From: Paenibacillus endophyticus
Lineage (GTDB): Bacteria > Bacillota > Bacilli > Paenibacillales > Paenibacillaceae
Reading direction: 5' to 3'
Length of the DNA: 64,000 bases
Assembly (NCBI RefSeq): GCF_014192395.1
Contig: NZ_JACHXW010000010.1
Coordinates: 16,014 to 80,013, forward strand
The notes under the pieces were generated by a model. It saw only the letters and a list, made by a program, of their open reading frames with translations, made no database searches and was not told where the DNA came from. Every line of letters begins with the position of its first letter. The first letter of the stretch is position 1. Shown piece after piece: positions 53,810 to 62,640 of this stretch. Made by a program: the position numbers and the translations under genes.

Positions 53810-55414
53810 TTATCCTTCGATTAGCTTCTTATAAGCATCCATTTGGCGCTGCAGCTCGGCAAGCACCTTGTCGTAGCCGGCTGTTTTCAGCTTGCTGCGG
53901 AATTGCTCGACCGCTTGCGCCGGATCGCCTGCTTTTCCATACGTAATCGCTGGGCCCATCTCGCCCGATACCTGCGTAATCGCTGTCAGCTCAGCCTCAA
54001 CCGGCGTTTTGTCGAATACGAACTGGCCATACGGGTAAGGCTTCTTGATTTTATCGTATTCGGCGTACATCGTTTCTTCAAGCTGATCCCATGTCGTTAC
54101 GCTCGGAATTTCGAATTTGTCGACACGGCCGCCCCAGAAGTCTGCATAGAACGAATCCTTTGCCTCGTCGTAGCCTTCTGGCTGAACGCGCTTGCCGTCC
54201 TTCACTTCATATTGAACGCCTTCCAACCCATAGTTGATCAGGTGGTAGATTTCCTCATCGTTACGGATCAAGTCATAGGCCATAAGCGCACGCTCAGGGT
54301 TTTTGCTGTGCGCACCGACCGAAGTTCCGCCGTGAGTGATGGAAAGCTCCGTCAGATTGTTTCCTCCTGTGCGGGCAAACGGGAACATTTGCAGCTCGGA
54401 TCCTGGCTGATCCTTATCCATCTGTACGCGCAAGCCGCCAAACGTTTGGGTATGATGTTGGTCGAGACCAGACAAGCCGGCACGCAGCGCGGATCGATTA
54501 TCGTTTTTGTTATTCAATACATCCTCGCGCCAGTAGCCCTTATCCGCCCACTCCTTCATTAATGTCGCGAAGTTCAGGAACGTGTCCTCGAATACGGGGC
54601 TTACGACCGTGAACTTCTCGTCGAAAGACTTGGTCGTGAACACCGGCAAGTATCCGGTTGAAATCGGAAGCTCCAGCTGGTCCGTATAGGATGCTGCATA
54701 GCCGCCAAAAGTAGAAGTAGCCGCAACAGCATCCCATGGCACAACGCCTTCTTTGTTATCCTTAACGAATTGAAGATATTGGCCAATGCCTTGCCAATCT
54801 TTGATTGGACCAGCAATGCCCGCTTCCTTCGCCCAATCTCCGCGGTAGAAGAATCCATGGTTAACCCACTGTGTATATTCATTCTCCGGTATCAATACGA
54901 TATTGCCATTGTATTTGCTCTCTGCCCAGTCCTCCTCCGGAACCGAGTTCCATGTCTGCGGCGCATACTCCGGCAGCAGGTCATCCAAATTCATGAATGC
55001 GCCGCGCTGCGCATTGCCCCATGTATCGAGCCAGTCGGTACCGATCGTTATCAGATCGATCGCTTCGCCGGACGCGAGCAGCAGATTGTATTTCGTCTGC
55101 CAATCCGCCCACTCGACCCATTTCCACTCGAGCTCGGTATTGATCTTTTCCTTCATTTTTTTGTTCACTTCAGCCAGTACCTTCTCGAACTGTCCGTTCT
55201 TCGGCTTGTCGCCGAGAACAACGTAGCTCACTTTGACGAACTTCGAAGTGTCTGCTCCTTTGGCGCCATCCGTTGTATTCGTGCTGCCCTTGTTGCCTGT
55301 TCCCTCGTTTTTGCCATTATCTTTGTTCTCTCCATTACTGCCTGAGCATGCTGCAAGAGTGAAGATCATCATCATCGCAATCAACAGAGCGGAAACCTTC
55401 TTTACGCTGGACAT
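53810..55414 (-). CDS. Sugar ABC transporter substrate-binding lipoprotein (LplA-like)
   Basis: About 534 residues from ATG 55414, which has GGGGAG eight bases upstream; the frame runs back to 55489. Lipoprotein signal ending in LAAC with Cys23, a Gly/Asn/Lys-rich linker, then a family-1 solute-binding domain of the large type that is frequent in Paenibacillus: ELEWKWVEWADWQTKYNLLLASGEAIDLI. ISTGYLPVFTTKSFDEKF and SVTTWDQLEETMYAEYDKIK are further along. Last gene of the LacI-controlled operon. The ligand is likely a galactoside oligosaccharide, inferred from the GH35-like gene in the operon. Confidence 0.92.
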   Translation of the reverse strand: MSSVKKVSALLIAMMMIFTLAACSGSNGENKDNGKNEGTGNKGSTNTTDGAKGADTSKFVKVSYVVLGDKPKNGQFEKVLAEVNKKMKEKINTELEWKWVEWADWQTKYNLLLASGEAIDLITIGTDWLDTWGNAQRGAFMNLDDLLPEYAPQTWNSVPEEDWAESKYNGNIVLIPENEYTQWVNHGFFYRGDWAKEAGIAGPIKDWQGIGQYLQFVKDNKEGVVPWDAVAATSTFGGYAASYTDQLELPISTGYLPVFTTKSFDEKFTVVSPVFEDTFLNFATLMKEWADKGYWREDVLNNKNDNRSALRAGLSGLDQHHTQTFGGLRVQMDKDQPGSELQMFPFARTGGNNLTELSITHGGTSVGAHSKNPERALMAYDLIRNDEEIYHLINYGLEGVQYEVKDGKRVQPEGYDEAKDSFYADFWGGRVDKFEIPSVTTWDQLEETMYAEYDKIKKPYPYGQFVFDKTPVEAELTAITQVSGEMGPAITYGKAGDPAQAVEQFRSKLKTAGYDKVLAELQRQMDAYKKLIEG

Positions 55415-55490
55415 CGCACTTCTCCCCTTTACGTTCATAAGTCGGGCATCGCCCGTTATGTGAAGTGGCCGGATTGCGGCCCTCGGCACA

Positions 55491-56411
55491 TCAGCCTTTT
55501 ACAGCGCCAACCGTAATACCCTTGATGAAATACCGCTGCACGAACGGGTAGAACAGAATAACGGGTCCCGTTGCCACGACCGCAGTCGCCATCTTCATGG
55601 ATTCGAGCGGCATATCGCGAAGCTGCACATTGGACGCGGCGGACGAATTGCGGATGAAATCGGCGCTTGTCACGACGTTGTACAAGAAAAGCTGGAGCGG
55701 ACGGTACTTCATGTCCGGCGAGAGGAACAGCATGGAATTGTACCATTCGTTCCAATAGCCCAATGCGATGAACAAGCCGATTGTCGCCAAGGCCGGTGTT
55801 GTCATGGGCAGGATCAGCCTTAGGAATATCGTAAAGTCGCCTGCTCCGTCGATTTTGGCGGACTCCGTAATCGCATGCGGGATGGAGCGGACGAAGCTTT
55901 TCATCATAATAATGAGAAACGGGCTAAGCAGGCCTGGAAGCAGCACGGCCAAGTAATTATCCTTCAGCGTCAAATATTGCGTCATCAGCAGGTAGAAGGG
56001 TACGAGTCCTCCCGAGAACAGCGTCGTAAAGTAAATGAAAAACGAAATGCCGTTCCGGTAGCCAAAGTCCGGACGCTGCAGCGCGTAGCCCGTCATCGCA
56101 ACGAGGAAGAGCCCCAGCGCCGTTCCGGCAATCGTAATTGCCATCGTAACCAAGTAGGACCCAATAATCAGATCGGGATTCTCGAACACGATTTTGTAAG
56201 CAAAGGTGCTGAAGTCCCGCGGCCAGAAGTTAAAGCCGTATTTCTTGATCGCCCCTTCCGCCGTCAGCGACGTGCCGAGAACGAGCAGGAACGGAAGCAG
56301 GCAGCATAGCGCAAAAAACGAAATGAACAGATAGCCGAATAGTTTGACGATTATTCCGCTCATATCCGTTCGGATACTCCGTGAATCTTCCCTGTTTTCC
56401 ATAGCTGTCAC
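55491..56411 (-). CDS. Sugar ABC transporter permease (LplC/MalG type)
   Basis: 306 residues, six predicted helices. The EAA coupling loop is ITESAKIDGAGDFTIFLRLILPMTTPALAT, and the C-terminal PVILFYPFVQRYFIKGITVGAVKG is typical of LplC proteins. Preceded by the LplB gene with a 3-bp gap. Its ATPase is absent from the operon, as usual for this class, which shares a general MsmX/UgpC-type ATPase encoded elsewhere. Confidence 0.94.
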   Translation of the reverse strand: MTAMENREDSRSIRTDMSGIIVKLFGYLFISFFALCCLLPFLLVLGTSLTAEGAIKKYGFNFWPRDFSTFAYKIVFENPDLIIGSYLVTMAITIAGTALGLFLVAMTGYALQRPDFGYRNGISFFIYFTTLFSGGLVPFYLLMTQYLTLKDNYLAVLLPGLLSPFLIIMMKSFVRSIPHAITESAKIDGAGDFTIFLRLILPMTTPALATIGLFIALGYWNEWYNSMLFLSPDMKYRPLQLFLYNVVTSADFIRNSSAASNVQLRDMPLESMKMATAVVATGPVILFYPFVQRYFIKGITVGAVKG

Positions 56412-56414
56412 CTC

Positions 56415-57383
56415 CTAGAATAACGAGTTTTCGGGCGAAGCCTTGCGGACGAGCCAGTTGGCGGTCAAGACGACGACAAAACCGAATACGGATTGGTAAA
56501 GGCTGACGGCGCTGCCGATCGAAAAGTTGAAGTTGGTCATGAGCGACCGGAACACGTACGTTTCGATAATATCGGTCGTGGGATACAAGGCGGTATTGTT
56601 CGCCCCGACAAGGTTGAAAAACAATCCAAAGTTCCCTTTAAGAATGCCCCCGAGCGAGAACAGCATCAGAATGATGAAGGTCGGCTTCAGCCATGGGAGC
56701 ACGATATAGATAATGCGCTGGAATGCGTTGGCGCCGTCAATTTCCGAAGCCTCGATGATTTCATTGTCCAGGCCCATGATCGCGGCGAAATAAATGATGG
56801 ATCCGTAGCCCGTGGATTGCCAAAGGAAGGTCAGCACGATGATAAATGGCCATATTTTCGGATCGGAGTACGTCTTGACCGGCTCCATGCCGAGCGATTC
56901 CAGCAGCGTATTCAATATGCCGTAATCATAGCTAAGAATGTTGTAGGCAATAAGGCCAATTAGTACGGCCGATATGAAATGCGGGAGAAACATGAGCGTC
57001 TGCGTCACTTTTTTGAACCATTTGCGGCGAATCTCATTCAGGAGAATAGCGACGAAAATTTGCAGCACATTCCCAAGCACGATAAACACCAAATTGTAGG
57101 CAACGGTATTGAACGATAGCCGCCACAGATCGCCGTTTATGACCAGGAAACGAAAATTATCGAACGCCACGAACGGACTTTTGAATATGCCGTCGGAGTA
57201 ATTGTAGTTAATGAACGCTAAATACAAGCCGGGCATCGGCAGATAGGCGAAAATAACGAAAAAGGCAATGGCCGGCAAGCACATGAGCAGCAGCGTTTTG
57301 TTGTTCCAAAACCGCTTCAGCTTGCCGCCTTTCATTCGCTGCAGCTTTCTCTCCGGCTCTCTACCTACTATGGTCGTTTGCAT
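56415..57383 (-). CDS. Sugar ABC transporter permease (LplB type)
   Basis: 322 residues, six helices. Typical LplB opening KTLLLMCLPAIAFFVIFAYLPMPGLYLAFINYNYSDGIFKSPFVAFDNFRFL (KSPFVAFDNF is a family landmark) and EAA loop IIEASEIDGANAFQRIIYIVLPWLKPTFIILM. Pairs with the LplC protein encoded immediately downstream. 25 bp after the GH35-like gene. Substrate as inferred for the operon. Confidence 0.94.
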   Translation of the reverse strand: MQTTIVGREPERKLQRMKGGKLKRFWNNKTLLLMCLPAIAFFVIFAYLPMPGLYLAFINYNYSDGIFKSPFVAFDNFRFLVINGDLWRLSFNTVAYNLVFIVLGNVLQIFVAILLNEIRRKWFKKVTQTLMFLPHFISAVLIGLIAYNILSYDYGILNTLLESLGMEPVKTYSDPKIWPFIIVLTFLWQSTGYGSIIYFAAIMGLDNEIIEASEIDGANAFQRIIYIVLPWLKPTFIILMLFSLGGILKGNFGLFFNLVGANNTALYPTTDIIETYVFRSLMTNFNFSIGSAVSLYQSVFGFVVVLTANWLVRKASPENSLF

Positions 57384-57408
57384 CCTGTTTCCCCCTCGCA
57401 GTCATGGA

Positions 57409-60213
57409 CTAGACGGATATGAACGTAATGGCGTCCAGCCTTCCTTGTCGCTCGCGATCTACCGCCTCTAACAGAATCGTGAGTTCACCCTTGCCTGCCT
57501 CGTACCAAGCGCCCGGCAAATAAAAGGAATCCGGTCTGCCGCCCGTTAACACGGGTCTGCTTTCACCGCCCGGCAGCCAGAGGCGGCCTACGATCCGGTC
57601 TCCAAGAAATACGGTAAGCTTAAGCCCCGTGCCGGTTACCTTAGCCCGCCAGCCCGCTTGCGCCTCCGAATTAACCGTCGAAGCACGCAGCCAAGCGGTC
57701 TCGCCTGGCTCTAACGCAATCGGCAATTGTACCGCGCTGCCCTCTTCTCGCTTGCTCTCGGCATGCGCCAGAAGCTCCGCTTCCTCCGCTCCCTGTAAGG
57801 TCCAGTCTACAGCCTCTATTCCTTCATACACGTACACCTGTCCGGATGGAAGACCAAGCACCCGCTCGACAAATACGGTAAGAACCACGTCTTCGCCTGC
57901 CGTCACATGCTCCGATATGTCCACAAAGGGATCGAATGGATGTATGGCGCCTACGTCCTTTCCGTCTACAAACAGACGAGCCAGCGATTGCAAGCCTTTA
58001 AAGTGCAGCGTCCATGAATCAGCGCTCTTAGCTGCACGGAACGTTTTACGGTAATATTCAAATGCGGGATGATCGGGCGACATCCAGCCGCCAAAGCTGA
58101 TCATCGGCCACATGCTGTCATCCTGTCCCTCAATCAGTTCCTTGCGCAAGCTTCGATCCGCTGCGCGATATACGCGCCAGTTCCCGCTAAGGTCACGCAC
58201 CTCCGTAATCGCCGCTATCCCCCTTAAGCCTTTCATTGCATGAAGCCGAAGACCCGGAAGCCGGACATCGTCAAAGTTGGAGTGCCCCCAAATTTCCACC
58301 CTTGCATGCAGTTTTCCCTCCTGCAGGGTATGGACCAGCGGCAGATAGGCGCTGCCTCCGCCAGAAACCGCCGTTCCGGCATATTGCCCATCCGCATATA
58401 GCGATATGACATCACTGCCCTGCTTGATTAGGTAACCTTGTACGAGCTCTCCCTTCGTCAATGCAACGGAAGCTTCGTAGCCTGCAAAGCCGCGGCATAT
58501 GCCTGCCTCTTCCAGATAGTCGGCGCTGTCTAAAGTCAATCTGCTATCCTCTGCCTGTAAGGCAAGCAGCGAGGAAGCTTGAAATCCGCTTAACGACCAC
58601 TCGCTCGCCGCCTCCTCCAGCTGATCCGAATAAACGAGCGATTGACCTTCTATTACGCTGCCTTCCTCGGTTACCCCCTCCATATAAAGCGCTTTCATTC
58701 TATTGGTAATCAATAGCTTAAAGGCGGCTCCATCCGCAGCAACGACCGAACAGCAGCTAGCATCCAGCCCGTCAAAGCGAATGGTGAGCTTCCCGTCCGA
58801 CCAAGCCGACGCCGCATGGACCGCATTCACGCTTTTTGGCTCATTCATCCGAATAACGATTTCACCACTGCCGTCCGTATGGAAAGCGAGGCTTGCTCCT
58901 GACGCCGATTGTTCTGCGTAATACAGCTCAGCGGTCGAGCTTTGCAGTACGCCTTCAATGCCCCATAAGCTAAGCGGAACTTCAAAGGGAAGCGCCAGCG
59001 ACCTGCCTGCCTGGAGTGTAAAGCTGCTTTGCTCATCAGCTGCTTTCGCACCGTCCGCAGCCGAAAGCCTTATTCGTTTGTCCCGCTCATCCAAGTTTGT
59101 GACGAACAGGAGGCTTCCCCCGCCGCTTAGCTGAAGCGTGAAAGGACCCGCGATGCCCTGACGGTCTCCGGATATCGCCCACGTTGATGATCCTTCTCCT
59201 TCTGGCAACGCCTGTGCAAGCGACGCGCCATAAGCCGCAATCATTCGACCCAGCAATCGCCCCTCATAAGCTTCCTCCCGAATATGCCCTTCCGGCGAGA
59301 TCATCCCTCCAAAATCATAATCCGATGTCATAAACGCCAGCGGTTTGCCCCAATTGTTCGTCGCGTTCGTAAAGCCGAAGTCCGTACCCGATACCTGCAA
59401 ATAAGGGCCGAGCAGCTTCGCTCCGCAGGACAGCAATCTTCTCAGCAGATAATGCGCGCGGTTCGTTTCCGTCACAAGAAGCGGATACCCGAGCTTCGCC
59501 ATTGCCTGGCCATAGTGCAGCACCTTCTGCTCAAATTCCGCATCCCGGTTGTCCGGGTAGAAGTTGCAGCTTGGCACGACGTTGCTCGCTAGCCCCGATG
59601 CCTGCAGCAAGCCGCCTTGTCCGGCGCAAGCGAACAGCGGAACCGTAATGCCATGGCTGAGCGCCATATCGCGCAAAGCGCTAATGTACCCTTGGGGATC
59701 ATGGCAGTCATAGAAATCAAGCTCGTTATCAAGCTGCACGCCGATTACCGTTCCGCCCTCGCCTGCTTGCTGCTGCTTAATGATCGGCAGGACTTGATCG
59801 AACCACTTGGACACATAGCCGAGGAAACCAGCGTCATTGTCACGAAGCTTCACCCCTTTGGTCAGCAGGTAAGCCGGCAATGCGCCTCCATCCCACTCGG
59901 AGCAAATGTAGGGTCCGGGTCTAGCCACTACATACAAGCCCGCATCCGCAGCCTCCGTTAGAAACGCGGCTATATCGCGCTCGCCGCTGAAATCCCATTC
60001 CCCTTCTGCCCTTTCGTGATAATTCCAAGGAAAGTATACGTCAATGCTGTTATAGCCGAAGGCTTTGAGCTGCTCCATTCGCTCCCGCCACAGCGCTCGC
60101 GGTATGCGGAAATAAAACAATGAGGCACATAGCAATACTTGCGGCGTTTCCCCGATTCTTACAGCATCCGCATCGAATCGTACAGCTGCTTTCGCTTCCG
60201 TTTTCGTAATCAT
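57409..60213 (-). CDS. GH35-like beta-galactosidase
   Basis: About 934 residues from ATG 60213, chosen because GGGAGGG is placed six bases upstream. An N-terminal TIM barrel (15-330) carries SIDVYFPWNYHE, VARPGPYICSEWDGGALPAYL and VQLDNELDFYD with Glu164 as the expected acid/base. Glu249 in LLVTETNRA is the nearest candidate nucleophile. The remaining 550 residues are beta-rich, with jelly-roll-like ends (PSGQVYVYEGIEAVDW). No signal peptide, so it should act on sugars after uptake by the LplBC transporter. The C-terminal half is long and has drifted, so specificity other than beta-galactoside cannot be excluded. Three LacI-type operators lie upstream. Confidence 0.82.
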   Translation of the reverse strand: MITKTEAKAAVRFDADAVRIGETPQVLLCASLFYFRIPRALWRERMEQLKAFGYNSIDVYFPWNYHERAEGEWDFSGERDIAAFLTEAADAGLYVVARPGPYICSEWDGGALPAYLLTKGVKLRDNDAGFLGYVSKWFDQVLPIIKQQQAGEGGTVIGVQLDNELDFYDCHDPQGYISALRDMALSHGITVPLFACAGQGGLLQASGLASNVVPSCNFYPDNRDAEFEQKVLHYGQAMAKLGYPLLVTETNRAHYLLRRLLSCGAKLLGPYLQVSGTDFGFTNATNNWGKPLAFMTSDYDFGGMISPEGHIREEAYEGRLLGRMIAAYGASLAQALPEGEGSSTWAISGDRQGIAGPFTLQLSGGGSLLFVTNLDERDKRIRLSAADGAKAADEQSSFTLQAGRSLALPFEVPLSLWGIEGVLQSSTAELYYAEQSASGASLAFHTDGSGEIVIRMNEPKSVNAVHAASAWSDGKLTIRFDGLDASCCSVVAADGAAFKLLITNRMKALYMEGVTEEGSVIEGQSLVYSDQLEEAASEWSLSGFQASSLLALQAEDSRLTLDSADYLEEAGICRGFAGYEASVALTKGELVQGYLIKQGSDVISLYADGQYAGTAVSGGGSAYLPLVHTLQEGKLHARVEIWGHSNFDDVRLPGLRLHAMKGLRGIAAITEVRDLSGNWRVYRAADRSLRKELIEGQDDSMWPMISFGGWMSPDHPAFEYYRKTFRAAKSADSWTLHFKGLQSLARLFVDGKDVGAIHPFDPFVDISEHVTAGEDVVLTVFVERVLGLPSGQVYVYEGIEAVDWTLQGAEEAELLAHAESKREEGSAVQLPIALEPGETAWLRASTVNSEAQAGWRAKVTGTGLKLTVFLGDRIVGRLWLPGGESRPVLTGGRPDSFYLPGAWYEAGKGELTILLEAVDRERQGRLDAITFISV

Positions 60214-60261
60214 GTGGCACCCTCCCAAAAATTCAGCTTAAAATGCGAAATATACGAAATA

Positions 60262-60289
60262 TGTAACCCGTTTCATGAAACCCGTTACA
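60262..60289. promoter_or_regulatory. Pair of adjoining LacI-type operators
   Basis: TGTAACCCGTTTCA (60262-60275) directly followed by TGAAACCCGTTACA (60276-60289). Each fits TGWAAC-CC-GTTWCA. Located 49-76 bp upstream of the GH35-like start codon. Confidence 0.7.
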
Positions 60290-60404
60290 TTTTTAGAAAA
60301 AATAAATACACGCCATGACCGGTAAAAACAGAATCTGATTCTGTACGGTGCTCTGATGTGTATCGGGTTTGTTTACGGCTTTGTAGGAAGAAGCCAAGCT
60401 GCGA

Positions 60405-60418
60405 TGTAACGGGTTACA
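60405..60418. promoter_or_regulatory. Third LacI-type operator
   Basis: TGTAACGGGTTACA, 136 bp upstream of the midpoint of the operator pair, close to 13 helical turns, so DNA looping between the sites is possible. Lies between the GH35-like gene and the end of the LacI gene. Confidence 0.7.
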
Positions 60419-60470
60419 TTCTTACTGGCGACACCATATAATCTGTTGACAATTTGATTTTATTCACAAA

Positions 60471-60484
60471 TGTAAGCGTTGTCA
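60471..60484. promoter_or_regulatory. Cre-like site at the end of the LacI gene
   Basis: TGTAAGCGTTGTCA matches the cre consensus at 13 of 14 positions and overlaps the LacI stop codon, upstream of the GH35-like operon. CcpA could act here together with LacI. Confidence 0.5.
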
Positions 60485-61606
60485 ATCATTATTTTTAAGC
60501 ATGATTTCAATCGTCGATTCGCTTGCCGTTTCCGTACGTGCGGGCGGCCTTGCCGTCGATTCCCTTACGATCAGCTCCGGCCTTATCTTCGTGTTTTTGC
60601 TTACTTTGCTTTTGGTAATCATTTGATGGAGCAGCTCAGCGGCATGCCGTCCCACATCATAGCATCTCAAGGAAACGGTCGTTAACTCCGGGATGCTGTT
60701 GGATGCATAAGGGATATCGTCAAAGCCGATGAGCGAAAGCTCCTCGGGAACGCGAATGCCCGCTTTATGGGCAGCCTTCATGACTCCGATCGCCACAAGG
60801 TCGTTTGCGCAAAAGATAGCCGTCGGCCTCTCTGGCAGTGCAAGCATCCGGTTCATGAACGCCTTCCCGCTCTCAACTGAGAAGCCTCCGTCCATAATCC
60901 ATTCCTTGCGCGCCTGCAAGCCGCTTCGCTCCATCGTTCTGACGAAGCCCTTAATTCGCTGAACGGTGTTGGACATATGCTTGTACCCGCCGACGAATGC
61001 GATTCGTTCATGCCCCAGCTCAATGAGATGCTGCGTCGCAAGCTCCGCTCCCTCGAGCTCATCCGCATAGACGCGAGTCATGCCTTCGCCGGGCAGATTG
61101 CCGTTAATAAGGAGCAGCGGCACCCTTTTGCTGGCTTCAACGACCTCGCCGATCAGCTCCTTGCTCGGCTTTGCGAGATTGATTCTTCCTCCAATCATCA
61201 CAATGCCGTCAACCTGCTTCTCCATCAGAATGCTCAAATATTGCGATTCCCGCACGTATTGTTCTGCTGAATCGCCATTTGTCGACACCGTGTCGCATAA
61301 AAAAAACGTATACCCCTTGCTTCGCGCTTCTTGGTCCAGACCGGCTAGCACCTCAGGGAAAAAGGGGTTGGTGATGTCCGGCAAAATGACGCCAATCATG
61401 CCCGTTTCCTTCTTATACAAGCTTCTCGCAAGCGCATTCGGCTGGAATTGATGCTTCGCGATCAACTCCATTATCCGCTCCCTCGTTGACTTTTTGACTG
61501 GCGCCGTGTTGTTGATCACACGTGATACAGTGGCTACTGAAACGTTGGCTTCCCTAGCGATATCATAGACAGTAACCGGCTTGATAGCAGCTCCTCCTTC
61601 GTTCAT
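60482..61606 (-). CDS. LacI-family transcriptional regulator
   Basis: About 374 residues from ATG 61606 (frame open back to 61657). LacI HTH with hinge: TVYDIAREANVSVATVSRVINNTAPVKKSTRERI, then a periplasmic-binding-like ligand domain (MIGVILPDITNPFFPEVLAGLDQEA; SLIGFDDIPYASNSIPELTTV). It probably represses the downstream GH35/LplBC operon through the TGWAAC-N2-GTTWCA sites, released by a sugar. A strong GAAGGAGGAG sequence lies inside codons 2-5, while only a weak site precedes the ATG; a downstream start would have to be non-canonical (ATC 61585). Confidence 0.9.
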   Translation of the reverse strand: MNEGGAAIKPVTVYDIAREANVSVATVSRVINNTAPVKKSTRERIMELIAKHQFQPNALARSLYKKETGMIGVILPDITNPFFPEVLAGLDQEARSKGYTFFLCDTVSTNGDSAEQYVRESQYLSILMEKQVDGIVMIGGRINLAKPSKELIGEVVEASKRVPLLLINGNLPGEGMTRVYADELEGAELATQHLIELGHERIAFVGGYKHMSNTVQRIKGFVRTMERSGLQARKEWIMDGGFSVESGKAFMNRMLALPERPTAIFCANDLVAIGVMKAAHKAGIRVPEELSLIGFDDIPYASNSIPELTTVSLRCYDVGRHAAELLHQMITKSKVSKNTKIRPELIVRESTARPPARTETASESTIEIMLKNND

Positions 61607-61674
61607 GGTCCATTCTTCAGTAGGATAACAGACTTTCAGCCAAATAGGAACGAGCATCTTCCAATTTCTGTAGA

Positions 61675-61727
61675 AAAAAAAGCCGAACAGGCTTAGGCAT
61701 ATTTGCCTAATGCCTGTCCGGCTTCCT
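61675..61727 (-). terminator. Terminator of the GH43 operon
   Basis: Stem GCCGAACAGGC / GCCTGTCCGGC plus TAGGCA / TGCCTA, followed on the minus strand by eight T, 5 bp beyond the GH43 stop. Confidence 0.9.
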
Positions 61728-61731
61728 TTGC

Positions 61732-62604
61732 TTATTCATCCACATCGACGTAAGGCTTGCCATCCTTGAACCGAACCAGTCCGATACAGGTTTCGCGCAG
61801 CACGCTTGCCTCCGGCTCCGCTAGCCGATGATAAACCAAGTACCATTCATTCCCGTATTCGGTGAGCGAGGCATGGCCCGTTCCAACCGCGCTGGCCGAT
61901 TCCAGCGTCATGCGGTTATCCTCGGGCACCTCATACGGGCCAAGAATATGCTCGCTGAACGCATATGCGATCTGGTACCTTGGATCACGCGTATCATAAT
62001 TGCTCCACGTCAGCCAGTATTTTCCGTCTCGCTTCTGCATATGCGGCCCTTCGTTGTACACGGATATATCGCCTGCTGCCCCGTCGGTGCCTTTGGCCGC
62101 ATGAATCTGCAAGGACAACTCGACCGGAGCTGTTTTGAAGGTGACCATATCCTCTTCCAGCGGCACGATCCAGCATTTTCCTTGTCCCCATAGCAGATAA
62201 GGCTGGCCGTCATCATCCACGAACAAGTCTGCGTCAATCGACTGGCAGGCATATTCATCGCGCGTGATTAGCGGACGGTCCAGCATATCCTTGAAGGGAC
62301 CCAGCGGCGAGTCGGATACGGCCGCGCCAATCTGTGCCTCGGCAGAGAAATACATATAATATTTGTCTTTGTACTTCGCGATGCCCGGCGCCCATGCTTG
62401 CTTGTCAGCCCAACTGACATCATCCAGATCGAGCGCCAAATACGGCCCGTCCCAGTTCACCAAATCCTTGCTGTGAAACACATGGAATTTCTCGTACATC
62501 CAGCCGGCGCTGTCCTTGGTTGGATATAAGTAATAATCGTCTCCGTCCCTCAGGATGAACGGATCTGCCCAGAAGCCCGGCAGAATCGGGTTGGCAATAG
62601 TCAT
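61732..62604 (-). CDS. Glycoside hydrolase family 43 enzyme
   Basis: About 290 residues, single-domain five-bladed propeller. The three catalytic carboxylates are visible: Asp14 (FWADPFILRDG, base), Asp124 (SIDADLFVDDDGQPYLLWG, pKa modulator) and Glu185 (YNEGPHMQKRDGKYWLTWS, acid). Family members are arabinanases, arabinofuranosidases and beta-xylosidases; the lack of a signal peptide suggests action on imported oligosaccharides. ATG 62604 was preferred to 62610 since AAGGAG is then seven bases away. Last gene of a second transporter operon (LplB'-LplC'-GH43), a typical uptake and processing unit for arabino- or xylo-oligosaccharides. Confidence 0.92.
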   Translation of the reverse strand: MTIANPILPGFWADPFILRDGDDYYLYPTKDSAGWMYEKFHVFHSKDLVNWDGPYLALDLDDVSWADKQAWAPGIAKYKDKYYMYFSAEAQIGAAVSDSPLGPFKDMLDRPLITRDEYACQSIDADLFVDDDGQPYLLWGQGKCWIVPLEEDMVTFKTAPVELSLQIHAAKGTDGAAGDISVYNEGPHMQKRDGKYWLTWSNYDTRDPRYQIAYAFSEHILGPYEVPEDNRMTLESASAVGTGHASLTEYGNEWYLVYHRLAEPEASVLRETCIGLVRFKDGKPYVDVDE

Positions 62605-62640
62605 GCTCATGCTCCTTTTGAATGCGTATTCCGTCGCTTG

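Noticed and set aside
53843..54562. 239-residue plus-strand frame inside the binding-protein gene
   Set aside because: Antisense shadow of a lipoprotein gene with clear signal peptide and family features.
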